A stretch of DNA of 64,000 nt, from the NCBI RefSeq assembly GCF_019175385.1, contig NC_083348.1:1131001-1195000 (forward strand). Direction: 5' to 3'. Source of the DNA: Lycium barbarum (lineage: Eukaryota; Streptophyta; Magnoliopsida; Solanales; Solanaceae). The translations under genes and the position numbers were made by a program. The notes under the pieces are model-generated. The model was not told the origin of the DNA. It saw nothing but the letters and a program-made list of their open reading frames with translations, and did no database searches. Shown here piece by piece: positions 24,291 through 35,900 of the stretch. Numbering within the stretch: the stretch's first letter is position 1; the number at the start of each line of letters is the position of its first letter.

Positions 24291-25748
24291 GGTAGTCCCC
24301 GTGCAGATTTCAACAAGTCATTGAATGACTTAGAGCTGTTTGTTGTCAGTATCTCCTATCGCCTATCTTCATCCTGGTGTAATGTCTATTTATCTTTATC
24401 AATTTTATTCAATCAGTGGAAGGCTTCCCCATTCGCCCGCCTAATAATGTCTATCTACAGGTGAAACTTCTTCTCCTGATGCTCTGTTGCAGCCGCCCAC
24501 ATCCAATTGCAAAGTGCTGGACTTCGATATGCCTTTTGGAAGTTTTCCTTCAAATGTCTTAAACAAAAATGATGGTAGTCAAAGATTGGCTGCCACCCAT
24601 GCAAATTAAACATATTGCTCAATATGCCAGCATTTATGTCTAATATAACACATATGACATACAATCCTTAATAATATGTTGCCTCAAGTTGTTCAAAAAC
24701 AGACCCCCACGTATTAGTGCTCTCATTAGCTGCAATTGCAAAAGCTAGACGCGATATAGATCTATTTGCATCCATTCCAACTGAAATTAGTAGCTTTATG
24801 TCGTATACCTCGTACACATGTGTTCCATCTATTGATATTACTGATCGACAACGAGCAAAACCATCAATGCATGGTTTGAGTGCCCAAAACACAAACTTAT
24901 AAATATTACCGAGCACACCAGGCTTCGATTTGAGCTTCCATTCAACAAGAGTATCGATTTGAGCTTCCATTCAACAACGGTACCAGGATTGAAGTGTTGT
25001 AGATCTGCCATGTATCTCGGCAATGTCTTTTAAGAGCCCTCGCAATTTTCGTAGACTATCTCATGTGCACTTCTACGCCCAAGATACGCCTTTCGCCTAC
25101 TAATGGTTTTGCGATATACTTTCAGGACGGATGTAATACAATCTTTAATAGGGTACTTGGAGAAGTTGAAATATCATCATATAGCAATGAGGAACATCGT
25201 ATTAACATCAAAATTAAAATAAACTTAGGCAAAGGGGATACCTTGGGATTTTTGCAATGTCGCCAACTAACACAACAACAATCATATTGGTATCTTGATT
25301 GCAATGATCATCTGGGAGGTCATTGTTACACCTCGGAAATTTCCCGTTAATGTACAGTGAATAGACTAACGAAGGGCACGACATATACAATGTTTTGGTA
25401 AGTAAGAAATAACATTTGATGATCCTAATCGAGATTTCAAAGACATTTGAAGTAAGGGAAGAAAGTTGTCAAAGAAAGCAAGGGATATGTTGTGTGTCGG
25501 GCAAGATTTGAGAGTTTAACCAAAAAAAAAAAAGGGAGCTCCTTTAACGCAGTGAAATACTGCGTTAAAGGTACTATTGTATCATTCTTTTTCTGGGGTA
25601 TTTTGGTTCAAGTCCGTTTTTATTGGGTCATTTTGGTTCCGGACTCTGTATTGTGTATGTATAAAAAATGTGTGTGTGTGTTTTTTTTTTTCAAAAAGAA
25701 AAGAGAGAATGAAGGGGATTAAGGGGAGGGGATGTCCTGCCATGAGAG

Positions 25749-25990
25749 AAAGAGATGGCGGATCTAAGATATTCTCTGAGGGGTTCGAAATATAAATATG
25801 TAGTGCCCCAGGCTTGAACTTGGAACCTCAAGGTGAATCTTGAACCCCCTAAATCACTAAACCAACCTCTACTCTTGTGTTCAGGTGTTCAAAATCTATA
25901 TATGTACATAAAACATATAAAATTACCTCATATTTACATTGTAATTTTTTGCCGAGGATGTTCATGGCTGTAGATCCGCCCCTGAGTGAG
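25749..25990. mobile_element. MITE-like element with GGCGGATCTA ends
   Basis: The left end GATGGCGGATCTAAG and the right end TGTAGATCCGCCCCTGAG are inverted, and the interior contains the phrase GGTGTTCAAAATCTATATATG. This form recalls a common Solanaceae hAT-like MITE whose ends read CAGAGGCGGATC. Exact borders and target duplication were not resolved. A segment, AAGGGGAGGGGATG, recurs on both sides (25721, 26037). Confidence 0.55.
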
Positions 25991-27129
25991 TTACGAAAAT
26001 TTTAAAAAAGATGAGAGATCAGAGTGAAGGGGAATTAAGGGGAGGGGATGACCTACTGAATGTGTAGAAAATGAGGGAGATAGTTGACTTTAAAAAGAAA
26101 AGAAAGAGTTGAAAAGAAAGGGAGAGAGTTGAAATGAAAAAAAAAAGTTTAAATAAGAGAGAGAGAGAGAGAGAGAGATGAAAAATAAAGGGAGTTGGGC
26201 AGATGAGTTGATAAATGAGGGGAGTTAACATGAGTTGGGGAAGAGAAACAAAAAGTCACAGAAGAAACATATAGGTCCCGCTGAGAAAAGATAGGAATTA
26301 GAAAATCTATTTTTTCCTCGTCATCGCGTGTGCAAATGTGTATAAAATAAAAAATGTTAAAAGTGGCTTTCTTTTAAAAGCTTAAAATAAAAGAAACACG
26401 CTTCTTTATTTTAGGGAGTAAAAAAAAAGTGATTTGATCCCAAATAATTTGCACAAGGTGAATTTTGAAATATCGTTGTTGTAACTTGTTTGCTATAAAC
26501 TCTTCCGGCTTTCATGTACTAATAGATTGTACTAAAATATAACTAATATACATATAAAAAATGTAAGTAATTAAATGCAATTAGAGAAAATGTAAATAAA
26601 AATGTGATTGCTACTTAAAAAATGTACTGTGTTGTAAAGAATTAAAGAATGATATTTTCTAAAATGAAATTGTACTGGTGTGTTGTGCATGTGCAGATGA
26701 CTGTGAAAAAGTAATGATTATTGAAACTGATTTAAATGACAGTGGATTGATAAAATCATAATATTTTCATATATAAGGATAACTCTCAATAAATTGTGTC
26801 AAATTGGAAAAAGATGTGTAAAATCTGTATTTTGGACTATTTAACGATTAGGGATCCCTGAGACGTTGATGTCAAGCACGACGAGCCAAAATTGGATATT
26901 AACAACTTGCCCCTCTCTAACCGGAGATGATGTAAGAGTCTTCGAACAAAGAAGTTGATGTAGTGGCCAATTTTGACTTGACTTTGAAAAGGATCATTTG
27001 ATAATAAAAAAATAAAAAAAAGCCAAATTATGTTCTCTGAGTTGCCTACATACCGATGGTTGCACGAGTATCAGGCTATGTGTAGTTCTTGAATTGATAT
27101 GAAATGAGGTGGAACGAATTTGATTATCG
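25991..27129. other. No gene seen
   Basis: AT-rich DNA with an (AG)n microsatellite at about 26156-26176 and a purine-rich stretch before it. I see no protein similarity on either strand. Confidence 0.6.
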
Positions 27130-27757
27130 CCCCTTGATTCTTCGCGACGATTATGATGCATGGAGCCACCGGTTGCTGGCGAAGACTCTAGCAAATTCCG
27201 ATATTAGGGGAATGTTGATGAAATGGAGCCACCTGTTGCTGGCAGTGATTCTGATGCAAACTCCAATATTAGAGGAGCGTTGATGAAATGTTACCGATTG
27301 TAGGCGGTGACTCTGATGCAAACTCCAGCACTAGCGGAGTGTTGGTGCAAATAAATAATGCTTGCACTTCGATGAGACTGCTGCAAAAAGTAAACCTTTA
27401 CTTCGATGAGAATGTAATGTTGTTGCAGAAAGTAACATCTTTGCTTCGGTAAGAATGCGATGTTATTGCAGGAACTAACGCCTTTACTTCAGCGGAAATG
27501 CAGTGCTAGTGCAGAAGATAACTCCTTTGTTTTGGCAAAATATAATGTTGGTGCAAGAAGTAACGCCTTTGCTTCGGAAGAAATGCAGTGCTGGTGCGGA
27601 AGATGACACCTTTGTTTCAGCGGATATGGAGTGTTGATGCAAGAGATAACGCCTTTGCTCGGGCGGGAATGTTATGTTGTTGTAGGAGGTAATGCCTTTA
27701 CTTCAGTGGAAATGCAGTGCTAATGCAGAAGATAACGCCTTTGCTTCAAGGCCTTGT
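27130..27757 (+). repeat. Degenerate tandem array, two unit types
   Basis: About three units of roughly 63-65 bp containing GTTGATGAAATGGAGCCACC and GATTCTGATGCAAACTCC (27155-27340) are followed by about eight units of roughly 45-55 bp built on TAACGCCTTTGCTTCGG, then GAAATGCAGTGCTGGTGCAG (27360-27755). Units are diverged by substitutions and small indels. The array runs straight into the gypsy integrase scrap at 27757. Confidence 0.85.
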
Positions 27758-28158
27758 ATGGATACGAACCACCCCAGCCAACCTTCGAGCTAATTGCTCA
27801 AACTAAGCTGGATTCAGTTGACCAAATTCTAAGGGAAAGTTAGTTAATGAGTAAGGTATTGCAAGACTGCCAGACAACCTCAAAAAGGCTCAAAATTGTA
27901 TGAAACATTATGCAGACAGTAAAAGAACAGAAGAAGAAGGTTGGCGACACAGTTTTTCCTTCAAAAGATCCACCTTACTGCACCAACGACGAGAAGATTT
28001 TGACTGAACCGACGGCCATTCTTGATTGTCACATGGTAAAAAAGGGAAACAAAGCCTCAGCTCAGATTTTGGTTCAATGGGCTAATCTCTCACCTAATGA
28101 AGCAACATGGGAGGAGTATTCAGTCATCAAGTCCCAATTTCCGAATGGAGATTTTTAA
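27757..28158 (+). pseudogene. Chromovirus (Ty3/gypsy) integrase C-terminus and chromodomain fragment
   Basis: The frame gives ALYGYEPPQPTFELIAQTKLDSVDQILRE, a stop, LMSKVLQDC, then after another stop EPTAILDCHMVKKGNKASAQ, ILVQWANLSPNEATWEEY and SQFPNGDF. This is the end of a gypsy polyprotein with a chromodomain, as in the Tekay/Del lineage, where the domain guides integration into chromatin. The upstream integrase core, RT and LTRs are absent. The 82-aa frame from 27910 is uninterrupted, but the part before it has two stops. It is a truncated relic. Confidence 0.82.
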
Positions 28159-28504
28159 AAGGAATGGAATTGTAACGAAGAGGAAGAAGAATTAAAGATA
28201 ATATTTTTAATGTTCCCAAATTAATTAGGGATTTCAAGTTTAGGGTCGAACCTTCGGGTCAGTCGAACGAGTCTACTTCTAGTTGGTTATGAGCCCAGAT
28301 AATGATTCCAGTATGTTTTAGTCTTTTACTTACCTGAAGCCCATGGCACATGTCGCCTTCTGATTAGGTGTAGCCTAGTGAGGAAAACACTGTCCTTTTA
28401 TACTTCATTGTAACCATTTGCCGAGTATGCTTGATGAATGAACAATTTCTATTCTCTTCAATTAATTATCCAAAAAATTATCAAAAATAGTTATTATCTT
28501 CACA

Positions 28505-28840
28505 GGTTCAGAATCAATAATTTCTGATTCAGAATCAGATACAATTCCAGATTCAGAACTAGATACAATTCCAGAGAATAATTCTGTAGTGTTGTATTAT
28601 CATCCTGGTCAGAAAGTGTTGTATTATTATCCTAGTCCTGATGTCAGTGATTTTGACAAGCATAAAGCTGAAAATTGCCTTGCAATTGACGAGATCTGGG
28701 CTGTCTATGATACGCTTGATCGTATGCCAAGATGTTATGTCCACATTAGGAAGGTATTTGGTCCTGAATTTAAGATGGGGCCTCATCCAGAAGAAGAACA
28801 AAGGGAGCGTGCTTGGGTACTTACTCTGATCGATAGTTAA
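28505..28840 (+). pseudogene. Second DUF3444 fragment
   Basis: In frame: SESIISDSESDTIPDSELDTIPENNSVV, YYHPGQKVLYYYPSPDVSDFDKHKAENCLA, IDEIWAVYDTLDRMPRCYVHIRKVFGPEFK and HPEEEQRERAW. It aligns closely with 7490-7810 but has fewer lesions, for example VHIRKVFGPEF without the stop seen in the first copy. It lacks the upstream PB1-like part and the downstream GFPVGCGKF part, replaced after 28818 by VLTLIDS and a stop. It could be an exon captured or duplicated with flanking repeat DNA. Confidence 0.72.
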
Positions 28841-29900
28841 ATGTACTATACTCTCTTTAGGTACTTACTCTTTATTTCAAGTATAAACAAAACAGCTAAT
28901 CAATCAGAGAAGCTAACCCGCCCCATTGATCAACAGATAATTGCTTAATTCATTAACCAAATGTTCTCTATGCTACCACTTCTCTAACCTCTTAGGCGAA
29001 AGAGTAGGAATTCTATGATGATGCAAGGTTTCTCCCTTAATTTATAACTCGTAGACAGATTAAACCTGCATGATTGGAAATGTAGCAAGATCCTTAAAAC
29101 CATCAAGTAAGTCTAAATTGTCAAGCACATGCAAATGGGAAATCGCACAATCACATAATGAGAAACAAAATCGATGCTAAGATGACGAACACCAAAACCA
29201 ACAACACGTTAATGGTTAAAGAGAACTCAATTAAAACACAACACAGTTTGTTTTAGTGATAGCAACCCATTCATCCACAGCAAAAGCTTAATGTTGGCTG
29301 GATCATTTTGCCTTGTACTGACCCTACAAGATGTGTAAGAAACATAAGGTTAAAGATTTAATTTGTCGATATATATCTTGTGCATTATAGATGACAAGAT
29401 TTCTAAAAAGGTAGGAAAAAACAAGGACATCTATTGACGAGAGTAGCAATTAGGGCGACTAGTAAAAGTGAATAATCAAATATATTGCAATGGATAAAAA
29501 GTTGCACCAATTTAATTTGGCTAATGTCTTGTATTATAATTTTCCTTAATTTATCTGTTGACTTACCGACTGATATCCCCGCAATGCATCAGGTTGCAGA
29601 CAAATGACAACTGGGATATATAAATAGGTCTCACTATATATGTGCATAAAGTTGCAGTCCTTAAATGTGTGCATGTCAATCGCCTTCTTTAGCTGGAGTG
29701 ACAAATTGTTAGCAGCCTTTCCCAGCTTAAGCTCCACGACTAGTTCCAAAAACTGATGTTCTAGAAAAGAGCTCACAGCATCATTTAACTAGGATACCCA
29801 ACTGCAGCAATACGACCAAATTAATTCCAATGGTATTAGATTTTCAGCATAGACTCCAGTCTAAAGGAAAAAGAAGAACTGGAAAATTTCTTACTGAACT
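28841..29900. other. 3' flank of BRCA2, no gene seen
   Basis: AT-rich intergenic DNA downstream of the BRCA2 stop codon. A 76-codon minus-strand frame at 29546-29776 has no recognisable similarity and is not needed for BRCA2, whose terminal exon ends at 29901. It may belong to the 3' UTR or be chance. Confidence 0.5.
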
Positions 29901-32900
29901 TCAAGTTTCAGAGCAGCTAATTATAGATAGAACTCTTCCCCTAAGCTTTTCAAGTCTCTGCATAAAGGAAGAATACAAGTTTGAAAAAATGCAGCTAATA
30001 TGTAATACCATGACCGGATGCCAGGACACATACCAAGCCAGATATCTTTGCCCATCTTTCAGCAGAAGCACCGGCGTCTTTTAGATGAGAACAATGTGAA
30101 TGATCATAATTTAAATAATAAGTTGAATTTTCGGTTGCTTCAGCTACCCAGAGGTTATTAATGTTATCTCTTGCTCTCTTGATGAGATTGCAGAAACAAA
30201 CCTGCAAAAACTTCACTGTTTCAGCTGGGTACAAATTAGAGAAACACCAGACTTCATCAACATTTGAGTTTTACTCTACAGTATAACCCTTTAAAATCAG
30301 TAATCAGGAATACTGTGAGGTGCATCAGTGACATAATGTTCTGGATGGGATACATGAAAAGACCGTATGAGAAAATTGTCCGCTTATAAAATTTGCATTA
30401 CTAAGAACCCGGCCCCAGATGCCTTTAAGCAACAAACCCAGTTGTTAGAGTTGAAGTTAATAGTATACCACCATATCCTGTATAAAAGAGGACTAAGGTT
30501 TTCTGAATAATAGTCATTAGAAGAAGGAAGGATGATAATACACAATAAGTTGCTTCCAGAAAATCAGAGGTTCAAGTTCAATACTGGTGGCTATGAGGAA
30601 AATCACATACTGCAAGTAGTTTACTCCGTACTCACCGTAGATCCTACAAGGTTAGAGCTTATTGGTGCAAATGAGTCAGTTCTTATGCATGGTGAGGTGA
30701 AACTGATGGCCATCAAGGTTTCTGATCCATCATTGGAATCTAACGTAGCTGTGGATCCATCAGCTACAAATACCCACTGCTTCTTTTGATGAGCTTCTGT
30801 ATACAGCTGCCCCACAAAAACTACCACCGCAGCAATATCAAACTCCCTGAGAAGTAAAAAACTAAGTGAACAAAGAAGTTTCTTGCTTCGGGAGCACAAG
30901 TATTGATTCTAAGATATTACCACCAAGACCGACCTGGACATACGAACTTCACTCAATTTATTCAGCGGAATTGATTGGCGAGGACAAAAAAAGACCCTGT
31001 AGGAACAAGTATTAGATGTATAGTAAAACTGTAAAAGCATAAACACAGCAGATACTTACTCAAAATGCTCAATTGCCAGAGGAGACAAAGGCAGCCATTT
31101 GGCTGTGGATCCTTTCGCTTGCAAGTAAAGGGTGCTAGAGTCTGCGCTTATAGGTGTAAGCCCTGAAACAGCAAAAGCTTGACCCTCTGCAAGCTCACTT
31201 TGCTATACAACAAATCAGTTAGAGATGGAATTAGTACAGAATTGAGAAACACATTAGCAAAAAAGGATACAAGGTTAAAGAAAAATATTTCAGTGCAAAA
31301 TCAGATAACCAAGAGGACGTCAAAGTCCAATATCAATACCTGTTTCTCAGTTGGATTCCATATTGTGATTAAGCCTTCCTTTGGACAGCACTTCAATGAA
31401 GTACTTTTGCTAGTCAATCCAACAACTCTAACTCGCATAAACGGAGTGATGTCTCTTTCAGCAAGCCCAGCATCTTGCAAAGCTCTTTCAAGAGATTTCT
31501 GCAGGTCAGACTGCCGCAATGCCTGAAAACGACAAAAAGGGAATCATGACTAACCAACTTCCAATGGCTAAAGCGGGTGGAAATGAACATACCTCCAACT
31601 TTGCTTGATAGGATGAAAATAAGTTCAACTGCTCTGAAGTCATCTCTGCCATCAGAAGTTCTGGTTCTGCAGCTCTCTCGAGTATCCTCAAAATTCTTGC
31701 CCCTTCTTCACTTTCATAGTCGCTTCCAATGTAGGGATCTCTCTTTTCTCTTTGAGATGCTGAGACTATTCCCTCCACAACGCTACAGCGTCTAGATTGG
31801 CAACTCACAAACATAGGTCAGTACAAATCACACATATTCAAAGATAAAACCCATCAAATAGTATTGAAGCTGCATTGCATGAAGGTTGGGGCTATTGGGA
31901 ATACGAAAAATCCAAGAGATAGGCATGCTCTAACAGAAGGAACTCCATCCTAGAATGTCAGTTTTTTCTACTATAACAGAAGGAAGAAGAGTGACAGGGA
32001 AAGCTCTGAAATAGCATGCTGCATGCAAAACCTTTTGGCTTCTTTACTGGAAAACTCACAAGCTTGATTTTTGTTAAAGAAAGTATTAAGATTTATTAAG
32101 ACATTTTTCCATCATAATTTGGAAAAATTGGCTCAAGTGCTCGCACTATGTTTCAGAGAAGGAAGGCCAGCACCAGCATTACATAACTAGAGCTGCATCA
32201 ATCTTTTTAGTATTGAGCAAACTAACATTTGTACTTTTTGTTTCTTGTCATTCTTTATTTTCAACCCACCAGACTAATAGTTTGAACCAAACCCAGCTAC
32301 CAAATCCACCATTAACAAACACCACTCCTTACCACCTAGCCAACACCACAAGCCATATACATACATACAAACATAACATATTGACGTGTTATACATAATT
32401 CTTTTAAATAAACATCATCATTCCCAAAAAATTGGATTTAGCAGATGGTGGGGATTTGACTGCATCTTAACTGAGTCCTGGTTTGCTGGAGGATGCCAAA
32501 ATATTGACAAGTCTAGACAATTCACCACTATTAAAGTTGAAGGCTTACTAAAGCAACTTCAACTGGAGAGTTGTATGATAGGACTCGTTCAAGGATAATC
32601 TAGGCTCAACCCCATGCCCACGCACACAGGGTAAGGAGAGAACATCTAGCCACATCGAGTTAGTATGGGAATATGTCTACCACCCTCTATCTTGTTGGAT
32701 CCTTTCATATGTCCGCTCTTCTTGCATTCATTTAACAACTATTTTCCTTTTCTTTGATGTTATTCTTTTAGCTCAGTGCGAGTTATTTTCTTTTGATCCT
32801 TTGCCTAATGGAAAAAGAGATACTATCCGCGTTGTCCATAAACTTCATTTGCATGCCTCATAACGATTCCAGTATTCAACATGATCAGAATGGTTGAACC

Positions 32901-35900
32901 ACTCAAATTTTAAAGCAAAGGTCAAATATTTCTATTTGTAAAATATATTCAACTGAAGGTTTTTAGGTGTTCTCATGCAATTTGTGACTGTTATAGTTAC
33001 CAAAACAATGGTCAAATCAGTTGACATAGAGCATTACTCAACTCCATTTATGTTTTGCATTTAAAAAGTTAATCTGCTATCCTATTCTTGATAACTATTG
33101 CTAGTATAATAGATTGGTATAGATGTCTGACCCACTTCAAATTTGATGGAAAATCACATATAATAGCAGGAAGTAAGGATCAGTTTACAGATAAATAAAA
33201 CAAGTGTGCCTCTTTTACATATGTTGCAGCTAGGAAATCATATTTATTGAATAAATCAAACGTGGACTTAAGAGTGATCCATAAGATTGTTGCCATAAAT
33301 GTTACTCCCTCTGTCCCCATTTAGTAGGCGTTTGGCCATGAAAACCAAATATGTTTCACTTTATTTGGAATTTTGATGTTGGAGTTGAAGATGGAATTGT
33401 GTTTGGTTATAGTTTTTGCAAAGAATATTTGGTTGTTTGAATGCACTGAAAATGAAAAAAGTGAAAGAAAAAAAAAAAGAAATGAAAACAGGGCTTTAGG
33501 TGTTTTCCAAATTCCAACTTCATGGCCAAACGCCGTTTTTCAGATGAAGTGAAAAAAAATTCCAGAAAAAATGAAGTATTCTCATGGCCAAATGGGTTAA
33601 GTGTCTTACTTTCCTTTTTGGTCTGTCCCAAAAAGAGTGCCTCTTTCTATATTTAGTAAGTTGAAAAGTCAAACATCCAACATGACAGATTTAAAACCAC
33701 AAGATTCAAAGGACATTTCAGTACATCACATACATCTTTAATTTAGGACCACAAGATTCAAAAGTCTCTTTTTATTCCTTAAACTTTGTGCCTAGTCAAT
33801 CTAAAACACCTAAATTGGGATAGACGGAGTACTAAACTAGGATCAGACGCACAGTGGTCTACGATGAAGGAGTTAGGGCACAATTCCTGATGTAACACAG
33901 AATTCAGATGCGGAAAAAGCAAGAAGCTGGTAAAGCAAATTGCAAAAAGGGAGGAGTTAAATGATGCAACTCAAAGGAACCTGAAGTAAAGGATAAAGGT
34001 AAAAGTGGGAAGCACGGAGCTATTAAACTGTTCAAAACCTAACTGGCATTTGCTTGATGCAAGAAGGAAGCACTGCGAGCCAAACTCATGATAGCTTTTC
34101 TCATCCAGAGTGAGGCAAGGATTGGCTGCATCACTTAAGTTCTCTTTTTTCCTCTAAGTGATAGTTCTTACCAATCAAAGAAAGAGTGATGGATTTCTTC
34201 AACTTAAAAAAGAATTGCAGAACCCATAAAGCAGATATCAAGAGAAAGGTGGAGAGAAATCTTTTAGCAAGTTGCAGTCGAAAAAGCAAATAGTGGTGCA
34301 TTTAGTATCACCTTTCATTAAAATACTGCATCTCTCTAGCTTCCATCCGTTCAGATCTTACAATGAACCCCCCATTACTTAACCTGGATGCCATAGATTG
34401 CCATTAGAATCAAAACTAATTGTCTTCCCTAACAATTTTCAATTACCTTTCCCTGAAGAGAACAGGATATATCCTTGAAATTCCAACCAATGTAATTGGA
34501 ACAGCACCTCCACCTTCCTTGATTGACATAAATGATAATGGAATACCACCACCTTTACCTAACAATGTTTACATGAAGCAAGACAGGGCGAAGGGAGAGG
34601 AAAAATATTATAATGGCATGGACAGGATAAAAATGCAAGTAATGAGTTCCTGGTATTACACTATTACTAATGCTTACAGAACCCCAAACGAGATGCCCAA
34701 TGAGCTCTATATGTCCCATTTATATGCAGCAGCAAACTAGTCGTCCCTGATGCCTGAAATTAATGCAGACAGACCTTTAAAAATGCCGATACAAACTGGA
34801 AAAGCCGTTGAAAGCAACAATATTTAAAAGCTGCTAAAAGCCACAACCTCAAGAGGTGAAACAGGACCTGTCCAGCCACACAATCCAGCTCCCCATATCT
34901 TTAAATGACAAGATAAGCTGTGAGCAATATGAAATTCTGACAGTCCCTTAACAAGGATAGACTATAACCATTAATTTAATGTGGTACCCTAAGCTTTTGG
35001 CCAACAAACAGCTTTCCAGCAGCCAATTTCTTGGATAGTAGTGTATCTAAGACAGCAATAATTGAATACCTACAAAACAAGCAAATTCTGCATGATCATG
35101 AACTCCAATTTATAACACAATGATGGACATTATTATTTTTCTTACCACCCATCTGTCAGTTCGACTTTTGCACAAGTTCCATTTTCAGTCGTGCTAGACA
35201 ATGAAGATTGAGATCCAACTGGGGAGTCACAAACTGAATAGATATTGGAAATGCAGAGTACCATCATAGAAGAAGGTGTAACGTCTCCTTCTAAAATTCT
35301 CTTAATTGCAGATCGATGACCATAATTTACTTCTCTTTCATATCTGTCCAAAGAATGAATTGATGTTTTTATTGTACCTCTGAGATCCAAGAGGAAATAC
35401 ACAAACTGGCTGAATTACGGATACCTGTATTTTAATTCTTCAAGTACATTGCAGATCGTCAAAAGTTTCCCAGAAATTTTGGCATTGTAACACCTCTCGT
35501 AAGATGCAAGTTTCCAAACAATCCACTTATAGTGATTTGTAACCCACCTATTGGAATGATGAAGAATATATGTAAGCATGTTGCATCGAAGAACAATTTA
35601 AAAGGCAGATAAAATTTTATTAGACATCAACCATATCAAACGACAGAATTGTCTTGATCTGCTCATCAGAATGTTGAGAACCAAATAGAAAAGTACACCC
35701 ATGATGATTTCTTTGTAGATCAATGATCAATCTGCGGATCTAAGAGGAAGTAGCAGATACAAGTGCCAGTGACTCTCAACAATGTCAGAACTGTATGTGA
35801 AAGCTATCACCAAATCATTTAGTAGGCTTTAACATAAGTTGCCAGACACACACAGATGCATAATTCAATGGGTACTATTACCAACTTCTACTCATACTGC

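Larger units (their letters stand above)
20390..25110 (-). pseudogene. MULE transposase, broken and split by a solo LTR
   Basis: Reading on the minus strand: KTLPRYMADLQHFNPGTVVEWK (25020-24960), the catalytic-core start ISIDGTHVYEVYDIKLLI and LAFAIAANESTNTW (24840-24680), YHHFCLRHLKENFQKAY and NWMWAAATEHQEKK (24580-24460). Then, across the LTR insertion, ARGLP/MTFKQVVEGFVTRS, GGLKWMPKPSQFFEYHKF and a SWIM zinc finger CTCGKWQSYHMPCFQ, whose final histidine is replaced by Gln. The C-terminus is a damaged zinc knuckle (VGHDKRKCPLRHGG) and a Gly/Ser/Arg-rich tail (20410-20520). Stops such as the one after LEATYY (24665-24667) show it is dead. A 24-bp direct repeat occurs at about 24925 and 24954. 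Confidence 0.85.
19831..25640 (-). mobile_element. Mutator-like element (MULE) with long inverted repeats
   Basis: A roughly 100-bp inverted repeat bounds a MULE transposase relic. The left arm at 19831-19931 (GAACCAAAATGACCCAATAA through CCTTTAACGCAGTATTTTAC) is matched in reverse at 25541-25640, and weaker similarity extends inward to a shared GGTTAAACTC. The arms contain their own small hairpin, CCTTTAACGCAGT...ACTGCGTTAAAGG. I did not find a clean 9-bp duplication, so the true ends may lie slightly farther out. A solo LTR (21130-24290) splits the transposase. Confidence 0.75.

Noticed and set aside
19831..25640. A precise 9-bp duplication for the MULE
   Set aside because: TATGTAAT on the left and GGACTCTGT on the right do not match; the ends may be mutated or lie farther out.
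29546..29776. Minus-strand frame as a possible terminal exon of BRCA2
   Set aside because: The exon at 29957-29901 has a proper acceptor, phase 0, fits the BRCA2 C-terminus (LRGRVLSIISCSET) and ends in a stop, so no further exon is needed.
33407..33631. 74-codon Phe-rich minus-strand frame in BRCA2 intron 11
   Set aside because: It falls inside the nested MITE and has poly-Phe from an A-rich tract.
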